Assembly: GCA_003117195.1 (NCBI GenBank)
Contig: BDSI01000001.1
Location: 1,567,765-1,631,764, forward strand
Source: Eudorina sp. 2006-703-Eu-15
Taxonomy: Eukaryota; Chlorophyta; Chlorophyceae; Chlamydomonadales; Volvocaceae
Direction of reading: 5' to 3'
Length of the DNA stretch: 64,000 bases
The notes under the pieces were generated by a model, which had not been told where the DNA came from, did not search any database, and was given only the letters and a program-made list of their open reading frames with translations. Of the stretch, positions 34,839-46,081 are shown piece by piece (within the stretch, counting starts at the first letter, position 1; every line of letters starts with the position of its first letter). Made by a program: the position numbers and the translations under genes.

Positions 34839-36558
34839 GTCGTTGGTCGTTGAGGGGGCTGGGTTGTGGGTTATAGCTTGACTTGCTAATGGGTGGAATG
34901 CGGAACAGCTGCGGTGCCCGGGCGGCGCCAAGCGCCGTTGCATGCGATACGCCTGCTGTCCATCGAACACGCCCCATTGGTGGAACATGGCCCGGCGCAT
35001 TGGGTGTAACTACAGCTTGCGACTGTTGGAGGGCGGGATGTCGGATCTGGGTTCTGGGCATCCTATTAGGCGCACATGCCGGCAAGGCCAGGCCACATAT
35101 GGGCTAGATGTTGGGGACAGAAGAGCAAGTTAATTCGAAGATGCACCGTTGGGAGTCATAGTGTTCGGACCGCAAAGGGAACCTCGAAGTCTCGTCCGAG
35201 TTCGAAGCAGCTAGTGAAGGTGTGGGCCTTACGTCTCCCCTACGGGGACGCCCCTCGACGACCTCATGACTTGAGCGTGTCAATGTCGCTGTTGGATAAC
35301 CGAACCCGTAGCGACCTGTCTCGTGGGTCGTGAGCTGCGGAAAAAGACTCCAGGGGCATGTGAGTTAGGCCTGTAGGGCTCATTCCCCGTCGGCCTTTCG
35401 GGACACCATAGGACGATAGGGATCCCGCCTGGACACGACACATTCAGGGCACCCAGGGTATCCAGGTCAACGCGCCAGGAAGTGCCATGTTTGAAACGAT
35501 CATCGGGGCGTGCCGGTGTTGTAGCGGGGAATATGTCGGGAGATGGACTAGACAGTCGTCTTGGGGGACTGCCCTGGCACAGTGCTAACTTGCCGAAGTG
35601 TGTGGTAGGTCATGGGCATGGGAACAGTCGAAGATGTGGATCGCGTGTCCGAGACTTGCGTGCAATCTTGCTTGGGATATGTATATAGCTCTTCCCTGAC
35701 AACTGGTGCTCGGACGTTTCGGAGTCAACCCAGTTTGTAAGGAAACATATATGCTGTGCTGTCCTCCATCCCGTTTGTGGTCGCGATTGAGAACCTGTGA
35801 GTTTGGGCTGCGTAGGGCCAGACAGGGCCGCTTGCCGTTTGAGCCCGCCGCAAGCTGCTTTCCTCTTCCAGCCGAGGGAAATGACCTCTCTGCAGCCATC
35901 ATTACAGCATGCGCAACGCTCGACGGGCTCTGCTCCGTTGCCCATACACTGTACGGTGGTCGGGTAGCGTATCAGCTCAAGCTCGCCACGAGCGCCGGAT
36001 CTCATCAAAAAAATGTGTCGCAGCTGCGGATGTCACGGAACCCGCAACTACATTGCATGGATGGGGCAGTCCGTCATCCGGCAGTTGTCGCCCGGCTTTG
36101 TAGACAAACAGACTATGCAGTTGGCATACTACTCAACGCAGGGCAGCAAGCGTGCAAATGGATATTTGAGCTTGCGCTGAATAGGAAGCTAGATATCGTT
36201 CTGCAACACCCACAGGCGCCAAGGTTAAAACGACCTGGTCCCTTCTAACGGGCCAACAGATATTCTAATCGCCCAAAGGGCAAAGAGCATACCGCGAAGA
36301 GATGGACACTTTTGAAAACTCCCCTGGAAGGCAGAACTTTTGTCGCTTCCAATTTCGCGCCGTACTTTGTCTCCGTGTCTACTCAAGTGTCAGCTTTTCT
36401 TCTCTTCCCTGCAGTGATGCTGTTGCTTAGCCAGGTAGTCTAACGGCTTTCTCTTCAACCCAGATTGTGGCAGAGAACACACTGCAACAGCTAGCGCGGT
36501 CCCCCTGTCCAAAATTCACACCTCCCTGATACTTCAGCGTTAATTACTAGATAGCAAG
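34839..36558. other. Interval between the two SAR1-type genes
   Basis: Contains the 3' end of the first copy and the promoter of the second. A 180-codon plus-strand frame at 35706-36248 has no recognisable domain and is not called. The last 300 bp before the SAR1 ATG are pyrimidine-rich and AT-richer, fitting a promoter and leader. Confidence 0.45.
35005..35009 (+). terminator. Candidate TGTAA poly(A) signal for the SAR1-like gene
   Basis: TGTAA lies 166 bases after the stop codon at a plausible distance. Confidence 0.45.
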
Positions 36559-37137
36559 ATGTTCTTGGTAAATTGGTTTTATGGTATCCTCAACTATCTG
36601 GGTCTTTACAACAAGAACGCGAAGATCCTCTTTCTGGGTCTGGACAATGCTGGCAAGACAACGTTGATGCACATGCTCAAGGATGACCGCGTGGTGCAGC
36701 ACCAACCAACGCAGTATCCCACATCTGAGGAGATTCAATTGGGCGGCATCAACTTCAAAGCGTTCGATCTTGGCGGTCACGAGATTGCGCGGCGCGTATG
36801 GAAAGACTACTACGCCAAAGTGGATGCCATTGTTTACCTGGTGGACTCAGCCGACCGTGAGCGCTTTCCCGAAGCCAAGAAGGAGCTCGACGGGCTGCTT
36901 GGCGATGACTCGCTCGGCACGGTGCCCTTCCTCATCCTGGGCAACAAGATTGATATCCCCACCGCTGCGTCTGAGGATGAGCTTCGGAACTGGTTGGGCC
37001 TGACCTACACGACGGGCAAGGGCAAGGTCAACCTCAGCGACTCGAAGATTCGGCCGTGCGAGGTGTTTATGTGCTCGGTCGTTAAGCGCATGGGGTATGG
37101 CGAGGGCTTCCGGTGGCTGAGCCAGTACATCAAGTAA
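36559..37137 (+). CDS. SAR1: SAR1 small GTPase, canonical, intronless (192 aa)
   Basis: COPII coat-initiating GTPase of the endoplasmic reticulum. One uninterrupted frame of the usual length. N-terminal amphipathic helix [17 protein letters not shown]-loop GLDNAGKTT; switch [12 protein letters not shown]; switch [17 protein letters not shown]; and C-terminal [20 protein letters not shown]. Codon use is more mixed, with more A/T third positions, than in the GC-rich copy at 34164. No intron interrupts it, whereas nearly every other gene here has several. The first TGTAA after the stop is at 37152-37156, rather close. Convergent with the rhomboid-fold gene. Confidence 0.96.
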   Translation: MFLVNWFYGILNYLGLYNKNAKILFLGLDNAGKTTLMHMLKDDRVVQHQPTQYPTSEEIQLGGINFKAFDLGGHEIARRVWKDYYAKVDAIVYLVDSADRERFPEAKKELDGLLGDDSLGTVPFLILGNKIDIPTAASEDELRNWLGLTYTTGKGKVNLSDSKIRPCEVFMCSVVKRMGYGEGFRWLSQYIK

Positions 37138-37700
37138 GGATTGAAGCGAGTTGTAAGGCGAACGCTTGTGCTGGGTCGTAACGCCCCCAACACGTAGGGT
37201 GGCGGCCGAAGGTGCCCGAATTCTGTTTCAAGGAGTCGTAGGGTCTGCTGAACTAGTGCGGGTTTGACGGGGTTCGGATATCGGAGTTGGTGACCTACGT
37301 GGTGGCGGGGGCCACGGTTTCTGTTGGTCCAGACAGCCTGATTTGCAGTTAGGGAATTTCTGCGCTCGCTCGCTAAGTGTACAGACACATCATGCTCGGC
37401 TGCGCTGCAACCTGGCTGGGTCGTGGCCGTGGAGTGAATCAGTGCACGTTGAAGCATGACATGTGCTCGGAGAACTGTTGTTGGGCGCAGACGAGAGGTG
37501 GACCTTGCTCTACGCGAGGATATGAACCAGCGAGCACATGCAAGAGGCGCTCTTGCTGTTCCTGAATGTAATTTTCGTGGAGGCGCGGACGTGTTTGGAA
37601 GACTGTTGCTGTCGCCATTACGTGAATACTCGCATCCACGCCAACGACGCCCAGCAACGTAGGCGCGGCCTGTCGACCGTTACACACGCTTTATTAGGAT
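37138..37700. other. Convergent intergenic region between SAR1 and the rhomboid-fold gene
   Basis: No gene seen. TGTAA occurs on the plus strand at 37152-37156 and on the minus strand at 37684-37680, each about 15-20 bases after the nearby stop codon. Confidence 0.5.
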
Positions 37701-40700
37701 TCACTGTCCCAGGACTATTGTTACTGTCGCGATGGAGATCAGTGCAGTCACGGCCGCGGTCCCAAGCGTCCGCTGGATAGATGTCGTCTGGTCCAGTACC
37801 ACCGTCATCTCCTCCACCGCCTCGAAGTCAGGAATCCACATGGATCCGTCAGGAAGCTCGACTTCTCGTGTCACTTGGTACCGCGGGCCAGCGATTGAGG
37901 ACAGCAGGAATCCTGTGCAGGGTGGGGTGTTGGATCAGGTACAAAGCTTTGACGCGAGGGATACTGACTCCTATGCCATTTATGGTATTGCAATTGCGCG
38001 CGCCCCAGCACAGACCACAGCAAGTCAATCCTCTCAGCACAGACACCGTCGTTGTCCTCCGCATCTGTTGGCGTACCTGTCCCGAAACCGGCGCCCAGTG
38101 CAGCCAGCAGCGACGGCCCCCCTGGCTCCAGCGCATGCAGCAGCACCACACCGGCTGCCCCGACCATAAGCCCAACCGTGCGCACATCCACCCGCACAGA
38201 CTGCATACGGCTGGCCGCATCAGCTGCGCTGCCACCGCTACTGCTGGCGGCTGCTCCGCTAGCTTGCCGCTCCACATCCCCATTCATCAGCTCGTGTGCC
38301 ACCGCGCTGCCGGCGAGGCCCATCATGGTGCCCAGGCCGCCGCAAAGCAGCGCCGGGTCCGAGAGCGTCAGCGCTTGACTGCCGGGCAGCAGCAAGGCCG
38401 CTGAAGCATGGCCGGCCCCGCCGCTCGACGTCAAGATGAATGCATCGGCGGCCGCAACGGCCGACAGAAAAAACGCCGCCGTGAATGTGCGGTACCTGAC
38501 AAGCACACCCCGCCAGGAGGGACATTGAGTGTCACAGGGCGATGGTTAAACGGCCGACGGGAATTCCCGCGCTTGGGCATGATGTCTGCCTTGTACCAGG
38601 CCTGCAACGCGCTGCACGGACTTGTGCCGCAACTGACTGTGCTTAGCATTTGACCTGCACCCCTCCCAAGTCCCAACCACGGCCAGCCGGCCGGCTTGAC
38701 ACAGCACACCCTGGATGTAAGCATACGCTCCGCAACCAGGCATGCCAACTTTCAGATCAGCCAAGCCATTGCAGAAAGCCCGCCACGGGGCTCACCCCAA
38801 GGACGCCTCCACGCGCGGCGCAACCACCAGCAAGCCGTACAGTACGACAGCAAGGCTTGGCAGGTCGGCTTGAGCGAAGCACCCGGTAAGCAGCCGCCAG
38901 ACTTCAGCCTGGCAGGGAGCACATCGTGCGTGGGTGTGGCGCATCAGTTCCAGCGGGATCACGAAACGCTCCCTCGGTACTCCTGGGCAATTCGTGGGTC
39001 GAGGGAGGCATGGTTGAAGTGAAACTGTTGCTAGGCCCTTGGCCGTTCGGCGTCCGCCTGTTAGAAAGAAACCTCCGTGCCCCCCGGCCGCGGGCGGGGT
39101 CGAACACAGTCCTTGTTGCCCCTGAAGTCCCCATGTGGGCAGTCGCGGCAGACGCACGAGTGCGTCACATCGTGAACCCGTTCTCCTGCTCGCTTCCCCA
39201 TTAGTCCGGGTCTCACGTTTTCCCGTCGACAATGTCATCCCAACTCTCTTCCGCACATACAGCCAGCACACCTAACACCCACCAAGTGCACACGGGCGAC
39301 CTGGCCGTGTCATATCCACCGTTGATGCACGAAACCCCCCACATGATCTATCGCTGAACGTACGGATTACTAGACACACGTGTACCGTATACGCACCTGC
39401 TGCACGACAGCCTCACGGCTCAGCCCCAGCCCCGATAGCAGCTCGGCGGCCGCCTCAGCGCCTTGAGTGGCATATACCCGTACCAACGTGCCGTACACTG
39501 CTGCATTTACGACGGCAAGCGCGTACGACTCAAGCGGCGCCACCTGTGATGCAAACCCCCAAAATATTCGGGAACCACGGCGTAACGGCGCCAAGGGCAG
39601 AGTGTTGCTGACCGTCGCACAAACACCGTACGCCGAATAATGCTGGTACGGTATGCGGTCAACCCTATCCAGCGGACGGGGACCACCACACAGCAGGTCA
39701 CGGGCAGGACCCACAATTCCCTGAATCCGATACCCGTTAGCCACGCAAGGTGCGGTCCAGGTGTGTGGTCACAGTTGATGACCCTACCCCCTGCCCTCAC
39801 CTTGGGCAGCTCCAGCGCCTGGCCCGGGAGAGTCCTGCAGCACGACCCGAGCAGGCACCACAGCAGGATTTAGGAAGCGCGTGCCATGGCGTACAGCGAA
39901 ACGCATGCCGGCACGCCTCTCCATTGCGGCTCGTGACGGCAACCAGCTATTCGCTGCGTCGTTGCCGTACCGCAACGCCGTACATGAGCCGTCCTCACGG
40001 CAAGGATAAATCCCAAAGCCATCTCAGCTTCGCAGGATGTAGAGGACGCATCCCGCCGCCAGCTGCCTGTCCTATACCTTCTATTCCCAACCGCCCTCCC
40101 ATGACCAACTCCGCGCCACCCCCGTGGGCGCTCACTTGCGGCCTGCCCAGACCTCGTTGCGCAGCATCTCCTCGTTGGCGATGAACCGGCCCGAGGGGTT
40201 GGCGGAGGAGGAAATCGAGGTCGTGCGGGGCGGGGCAGCCTGGCGCGGCCGAACGCGCCACCACTCCACCATGTTGGGGTCGCGGCCGGCCGAGCGCTGG
40301 CCTTCATCTGGCAGTGAGTTTGTACGGCAGTGGCGCGGGGGGAGTAGCACAGGATGGAGGTGAGCAAGACGCGTGGTTATTGGCCCCGGTGGGCGAGGAC
40401 GTGGCGCCGGGTCAGCGACTTGCGCAAGGGGGCGAGGGTAGCAGGCGCCCTTATGTACAGTTTGAAGTATATTCCGATGGATGCCCAACAAAGGTCTAGG
40501 CGGAGAACTTCAATAGGGTTAAAGTCAAAGATAGCGAGGCGTCGGCCACGATTGTAACAAGAGGAACGACGGTCAGGCCACGCACCCGATTCACTGCTAG
40601 CTCCCAAAAGAGAGTCAAGTGTAGACAGGGTCTGATCTGGTCCACGGCCATCTTCTGTGGCTTTGAGGCCAGCTGCAAGCTGACGTCTGAGGACAGTACC

Positions 40701-41612
40701 TGGCCATGGACCAGGCCTTCCGTGCTGACATCTTTGCGGTCCACACGTATCCCTGGTAATAGAGCGCATTATAATATTTTATCTCAGATCTGAAGTGTTC
40801 CTAAGTTTGCAAAGGCAACATAAACCAACGGTTTCGAGATTCTCCGTACGTGAATCGGTTTCCTGTCGGCAGGCGAGCAGCTTAGCATGATGTAACATTT
40901 ATATCGCACAGGCAAGACGGAGCCTTTCAACTGCCCCTGCGAGCGAGCACTTACCGAAACCCTAGTCTGGGTTGCGCACATCCGATATGAGTACCTTTTC
41001 CGGTAGCATTAACGATTTTGTTTTTCTAGGTAGGTGGACGGAATGTCAGGGCAGTTCCCAGTTGCCCACACGTCACAGTGTACCAAAGCAGTACCGGTGA
41101 TGGCGTCATACACCTGCATTCACACGATCGGTGCCTGCATGCCATGCACCGCACGCGCGTGCTTACCTTGCTTACCTACCTGAAGACGGCGGAAACACAC
41201 TCTGAGACATCGTCATGGCGGTACTGTCAAGGAATTGTGGAGCGGCAAGACTGACAAGCAAAGCCCCCCGCTGTAGGACTTAACCGGGCGGTCCGACCGC
41301 TGCTTAATGCTGCTAACCACGGCCTTCCATTCACCAAGCTTTGCTTCGTGCGAAGCGTCCAAACACGTCGATACGCCCCAGGCGGTCCCAGGGCACTTGA
41401 GAACAAGGACTGCCAGGAATTCAGGCCTATGCGGCTTGCCTACCGCAAGCTTTCCCCAAGTTGGTTGCCGAATCGAAGCCGCGCCTGTCCGAAGCCGTGC
41501 CCGGCCGGCGAAACTGCCGCAAGACGGACTGGACGAAGGGCGCAGCCCCGCCCCACCACCGCCCCAGCTGGCCCATTTTACAGTACGATAACGTGAGGCG
41601 CAGCAAAGACAT
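37701..41612 (-). CDS. Rhomboid-fold membrane protein, apparently without catalytic residues (about 421 aa)
   Basis: Minus-strand exons 41444-41612 (putative), 40136-40307, 39801-39834, 39397-39543, 38796-38908, 38077-38495 and 37701-37912 join in frame. The fold is recognised from AEVWRLLTGCFAQADLPSLA followed by VVLYGLLVVAPRVEASLG (the L1-loop/TM2 region after the family's xxWRLLT), then YRTFTAAFFLSAV, GGLGTMMGLAGS and GFGTGFLLSSIAGPRY (matching HxGGxxxGxLLxxxxGPRY). At the usual GxSG site the sequence is GLGT, and the His before the last Gly-rich helix aligns with Ala. The tail ends with one more hydrophobic helix. The first exon gives an Arg-rich N-terminus (MSLLRLTLSYC...) that would suit a mitochondrial or plastid presequence; its join across a 1.1-kb intron rests on phase only. 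An alternative start is Met at 40272. Confidence 0.62.
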
Positions 41613-41684
41613 GGGCGTAACTCGGTAACGAATTCCCCCCGAGAGATTACACTGGCGTGAACGCCGTCGCAATCTCAAGACAGG

Positions 41685-41738
41685 TGCTAACAACGATCGT
41701 CCACCCAGGTCTGCTAACAACAATCGTCCACCTAGGTC
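41685..41738 (+). repeat. 27-bp direct duplication
   Basis: TGCTAACAACGATCGTCCAC plus CCAGGTC at 41685-41711 is repeated at 41712-41738 with two changes. Confidence 0.85.
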
Positions 41739-41880
41739 CCCGTTTATCGCGCAGGGAGCAACGGAAGCACCTCTTCCACGTCTGCACTCGACGGCCCGAC
41801 TGGCAGCCCCCCTCCACAACCGCGCGCTATCATCCTTGCCTCTTGCCACATACGCTGTCCGGCCAAGACCACCACCACCA

Positions 41881-41970
41881 CCGCCTCCCTACAACGCAAC
41901 ACACTGAGCAGGCCCTGCACGGGTATCGCCTCCCTACAACGCAACACACTGAACAGGCCCTGCACGGGTA
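41881..41970 (+). repeat. 45-bp direct duplication
   Basis: Two adjacent 45-bp units beginning CGCCTCCCTACAACGCAACA differ at one base (GAGCAGG or GAACAGG). The length is a multiple of three, and a minus-strand frame reads through both, but no gene is supported. Confidence 0.9.
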
Positions 41971-44593
41971 TCACCTCCTCTCTTCCCTTCGTTGCTTGGT
42001 GTAACTCATGCAGACACACCCCACCAGGGCCCCCGCATCCTGTCATGCAATGGCGTGCTCTCGCGGTCGCCCTTCCACCAATGTCCAGCTAGCTAGCTGC
42101 CGACACGGTTCCACTGGATCTGCTGCTGCTAAAGCCAACCACGGAAGCAGGCGGCACATCGACGATTGCCCGCCAGCCGCCAATATAAGATAAAAGAACT
42201 ACAGCCACGCTTGCCCTTACGCGTCGGGCCGGGTTATTGACAATCACAGCAACAAAACTGTTGTGAATCTCCAGTTGCAGTGGCTCGGCCGCCGAAGCCC
42301 TCTGGCTCCACCTTCGGGTCCGGTGCCCACCCCATTGGATACACTAGGCCAAAAAATGAAAGAGTGAAAGATATTGACCGCATCGAAACAGTCGCCGTTC
42401 TAGGTCCCTCCATACCTGATCAGTATGCTACCGGTCATGTGGCCACCAGGGCACCTCACGCTTCGAGAGGCTGGCAGCGTGAAATTCCTGGTTTCCTCGG
42501 GCGCGATCCTAAGCGGGCGGGGCGGCCACATCTAATCTGGTACAAAGGGCCACCGGCGAACCCGATACCAAATCAATAATACAGCCGGGACCCTTTCCGT
42601 GCTTGGCGCTTGCACTACCTTTCCACACTTATCCCACCCCAGAACGGCACGTTAAGGTAGCTGTGCTCTCGACGCAAACAGCGAAGACGGCCTTAGCGCG
42701 CGACGCCCGATCTGTGCCGCGGTGGCGAATAGCGTTCCCGCTTCCTCCTCCCCTTGGGTCATCGTCGGTACTCCATTGGTAAGACACCGTTATGCATTTG
42801 CATGACAATTAAGCATATATCGACTCCAGCTGCTCTTCCTCCTGCTCCTCTTAAATCCTCTAACCTCACTTCCCACCCGTCTCTGCCCCTGGTGCCTACA
42901 ACTGGCTGACATGAAAAAAGAAGAGGACCCGCATACCTGCTTGAGCGCTAACTTGTAGACACCTTCCGGCGTCGCACAGCCGGGGCTACCCCTATCAACG
43001 GCAGCCCACCATGAAAAATGGTCGGTTCATCTGCCGACCTGCAGATGGCGGCGTACGGACTAGATGTCTATCGCCCCATGGGGATGTGGTTCAGGCGAGC
43101 GGCCACGCTCTGTGTCACCTGGGGAGCTCCTAACGATCGGATGCTTAAGCTACGTACTTGTAAACGGGAGAAATGCAGAAATCGCTGCGATCAGGCTGGG
43201 AAGAGAAGGATGTACTCGAACATGGGATGCACCTCCTCCTTGGGGCTGCAGCGAACGAAACAATCGGGCAGCAGGAGGCAGCGCGAGGAGGGCCAAAGCA
43301 CACGACGGTTCTCATGATGCTGCTTTGCGCGCTGGCACGCAATGCGTATATGCGTTGCATCAGCTGCGGGGAGTCTTGAGACAAGTCAGTCGGGACGAAT
43401 CCGAATCGCGTCCCACCCATATCAAACGGCGCACATAGGTGCCCATCCGATGCGGATAACCGCGGGCGGCAGGTGGTCACTGACTGCAATCGCCGGTGAC
43501 GCTATGATCGCTGCACAACAAGCGATGATGGTAACCTCCGCGCCCTCCCGCGGCCTCACCTTCCCGCGGGCAGCGCTCCCCAGCTGGCGCCCGGCTGCAT
43601 GCCCGGATGAACAAAGCCGCGCGACTCGAGCATCTGCCGCGCAGTGCGCACATCGGCCGGCGGCGTGGACTCGGGAAAGCCCGACCCGTGGGTCGCGAAA
43701 GGCGCAAGCGGCGGCGTCGGTGAGGGTTTGCCGCCCGGGGTTTTGACAGACCTATCTTAAACAGCGGGGGACGCAAGGGCGCAGGCCAACGGGCGGCGCC
43801 GTCAGTGCACGAAGCAGCCGGACACGGTGCCGTGTCAGCTTAAGAACTCACGGACTCTGGGCCCAACACAGCTCAACAGCAGAGATCGGCCTCGAAAGAT
43901 TGACAAAGTCAGCGCGTATGCCTGTGAAAGGTGTTCATTGCGTGACATTGCACTGTCTGATGCATCATGCAGTTTCAGTCTTTAAGCTCGGCCTGCCGGG
44001 CCAGTCTGTGCGACACCCAACGGACCGTATCCAGCTGCCGTACTCTGCTGGCCCACACCGCGCACCTCTGGGTGCCCGCGGCGGCTGCCAGACATGCCGC
44101 GGTGACCGGCAGTGCTGCCAGCCGCAGCGCCGGGAAGAGGCGGCTGCGCAACGCGGACCAGTGCGACATGCCCCGGGGCTTGGAGACGCTGCCATCCCCA
44201 CCAGCGGATACGGCGACTGGCCCATTACGCTGGATGGGCAACGGCAGTCGGCTCCTTGATGATCTGTGGCACAAGACAAAGGTTGGGGACGGAGAGGAGC
44301 GGCAAGAGGTTGGGAAGTAAGTAGTCGCAAAGTAATATAGTGGGTACACGCATACAGCCGTATGTTGGCCACGCGATGGCAGGTTTCATAGCAATGATAA
44401 CAGAGGATACCTGCGACACCCCAGACACACCGTGGAAGTGGGGCTTCCGGCTGCGTCCGGCCATGCGTATTGGCGCGTCGTTTCACCTGGTGGGACACGA
44501 GCAACACATACTTAATAGAGCAGCCCTCCGGCCAAGCCGCTCGGCGACACTATAAGTATAATTGTAAGCACAAACTCTTACTGCTGAAGCCGA

Positions 44594-45110
44594 GATGGAC
44601 TTTGCCTTGCCCTCGGCTGCACGTCGAGCGATGTTTGAAACAGCTGCTTGGGACGCTATGCCTGCCCGCCATACAAGTAAAACAACTGGTAGATGATGTC
44701 GAGCTTGTATTTCAAGCATATCCTTATTGTCGCGTAGACGTCACAAAAACCTTGCCTCACGAATGGACCCAATTCAGGTTATTTGATATGAACGTGAGTC
44801 AGGCAGGGACTTTTGTGCAGTAAACAAAAGCAGGTGGTATGCGACTGAGCGCCTTGCGACTGAATGATGAAGTTCTACTTTGGCAAAATCAATGCCTTGG
44901 AGTAAGGAAGCTGCGCAGTACTTATATGTGGGCTGTCTTAATTATCACAAGCATTCTTCTTTAACAGTAGGAATGAAGTGCATGTTGCCATGTTCACGTC
45001 GGTACGGAAGCTGAACCGGAACGCGGAACCTGTTTCAACAGCCAACGGCCGTGGCCCAACAGGGTGTTCTATTGCTAATTTTAAATTGGTGGGGTGCCAT
45101 TGGAAGCAAA
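44594..45110 (+). other. Unresolved coding-like segment (possible small-exon gene)
   Basis: From an ATG at 44594 the frame reads MDFALPSAARRAMFETAAWD. An overlapping frame gives VDDVELVFQAYPYCRVDVTK up to a good donor (GTGAGT at 44794). Later pieces occur before GTAAGG near 44901 and after an acceptor near 44967 (RNEVHVAMFTSVRKLN). The pieces could not be joined without a stop or phase conflict and match no family I recognise. It could be a real small-exon gene, a decayed gene or chance. Confidence 0.2.
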
Positions 45111-46081
45111 CGACATTCGGGCAAGGCATTCCTGGGCAGGAAACAAACAGCCTGTGGCTCTCAGCATCCTCTTTGTGCTGGGTCCGACATCAGGAACTGC
45201 GGTGCTCTGGTATGCCGGCATGGAGCCTTGCTCTCTCGGCTCTGTGGGAAGCTGCCGTGTGTGTGCTGCTGTGCTGGCTGCGTGGTGCGTCTATGCGTGT
45301 GCTGTGTCGTACAGTGCAAGGGCACTGCACGATGCATGAGATGTCCAGTGCATGCAAATACGGTATTACGGGAATGCCATTATGGTACGGCCTTCCTGCG
45401 TAGCTACCCCAACCAGCTGTATCATCCGGCAGTCATCATCCTCCGTCATTTGCCACGCAGGCTACGCGTGCCCATAATTGACCGCGGTGCAAGACCTGCC
45501 CCAGTGCAACGATCACGCCCCTGTGATGAATTGATCCATCCTCGGCGGCGTTGCATGCACGCATCGGAAAACCCCTCACCTCCTCGACGTCTCGACACAG
45601 ACCCAGATGGGGCTGGAAACACAATGTGCAACAACCCAAGAAGCCATCTCGCCAGCGCACCCGGCAGCCCCCACGTCGCGGCCGGCGAGCCAGGCATGCA
45701 CGATCGTCATACACTCTCTGTATGTGCATGTCCACCGCTCCCACACTCTCTCACACTGTCTCCCCACACACCCTCGTCTTCTCAAACACCCGCTCGTGGT
45801 TCCTCTCTTCAACACTCTCACTCCCAACGCTCAACCCTCGCGTCATAGTAACGACTGACGGCCCGGGACCTCGTCCGCCCCCACGTCCCTGCAGGGGGCC
45901 GGGCCCCTGCGCCCGCGCCAAAACACCTTCCCTCCCAAGGTACGACACATTTCGCACCCCGCGCCGCGCCTCCACCTCGGCCCATATCCGTATCCTTCCG
46001 TATCATACGTTCAAAGTGCTGTACACGAGCTGTACTGCAAGACACCCAAAGTCTTTCCCAGCAAGGCCAGCGTCCAGTCGG

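Larger units (their letters stand above)
41613..46081. other. Long interval without a confidently called gene
   Basis: About 4.5 kb of mixed composition. It contains duplications at 41685-41738 and 41881-41970, a 99-codon plus-strand frame at 42280-42579 (starts MARPPKPSGSTFGSGAHPIG; not recognised) and an AT-richer stretch at 44570-45110 with coding-like fragments and good donors (see findings). No known domain, RNA gene or transposase was identified. Confidence 0.4.

Noticed and set aside
35706..36248. 180-codon plus-strand frame between the SAR1 genes
   Set aside because: No recognisable sequence, many Cys/His/Arg in random order, and no homologous feature; most likely chance in GC-rich DNA.
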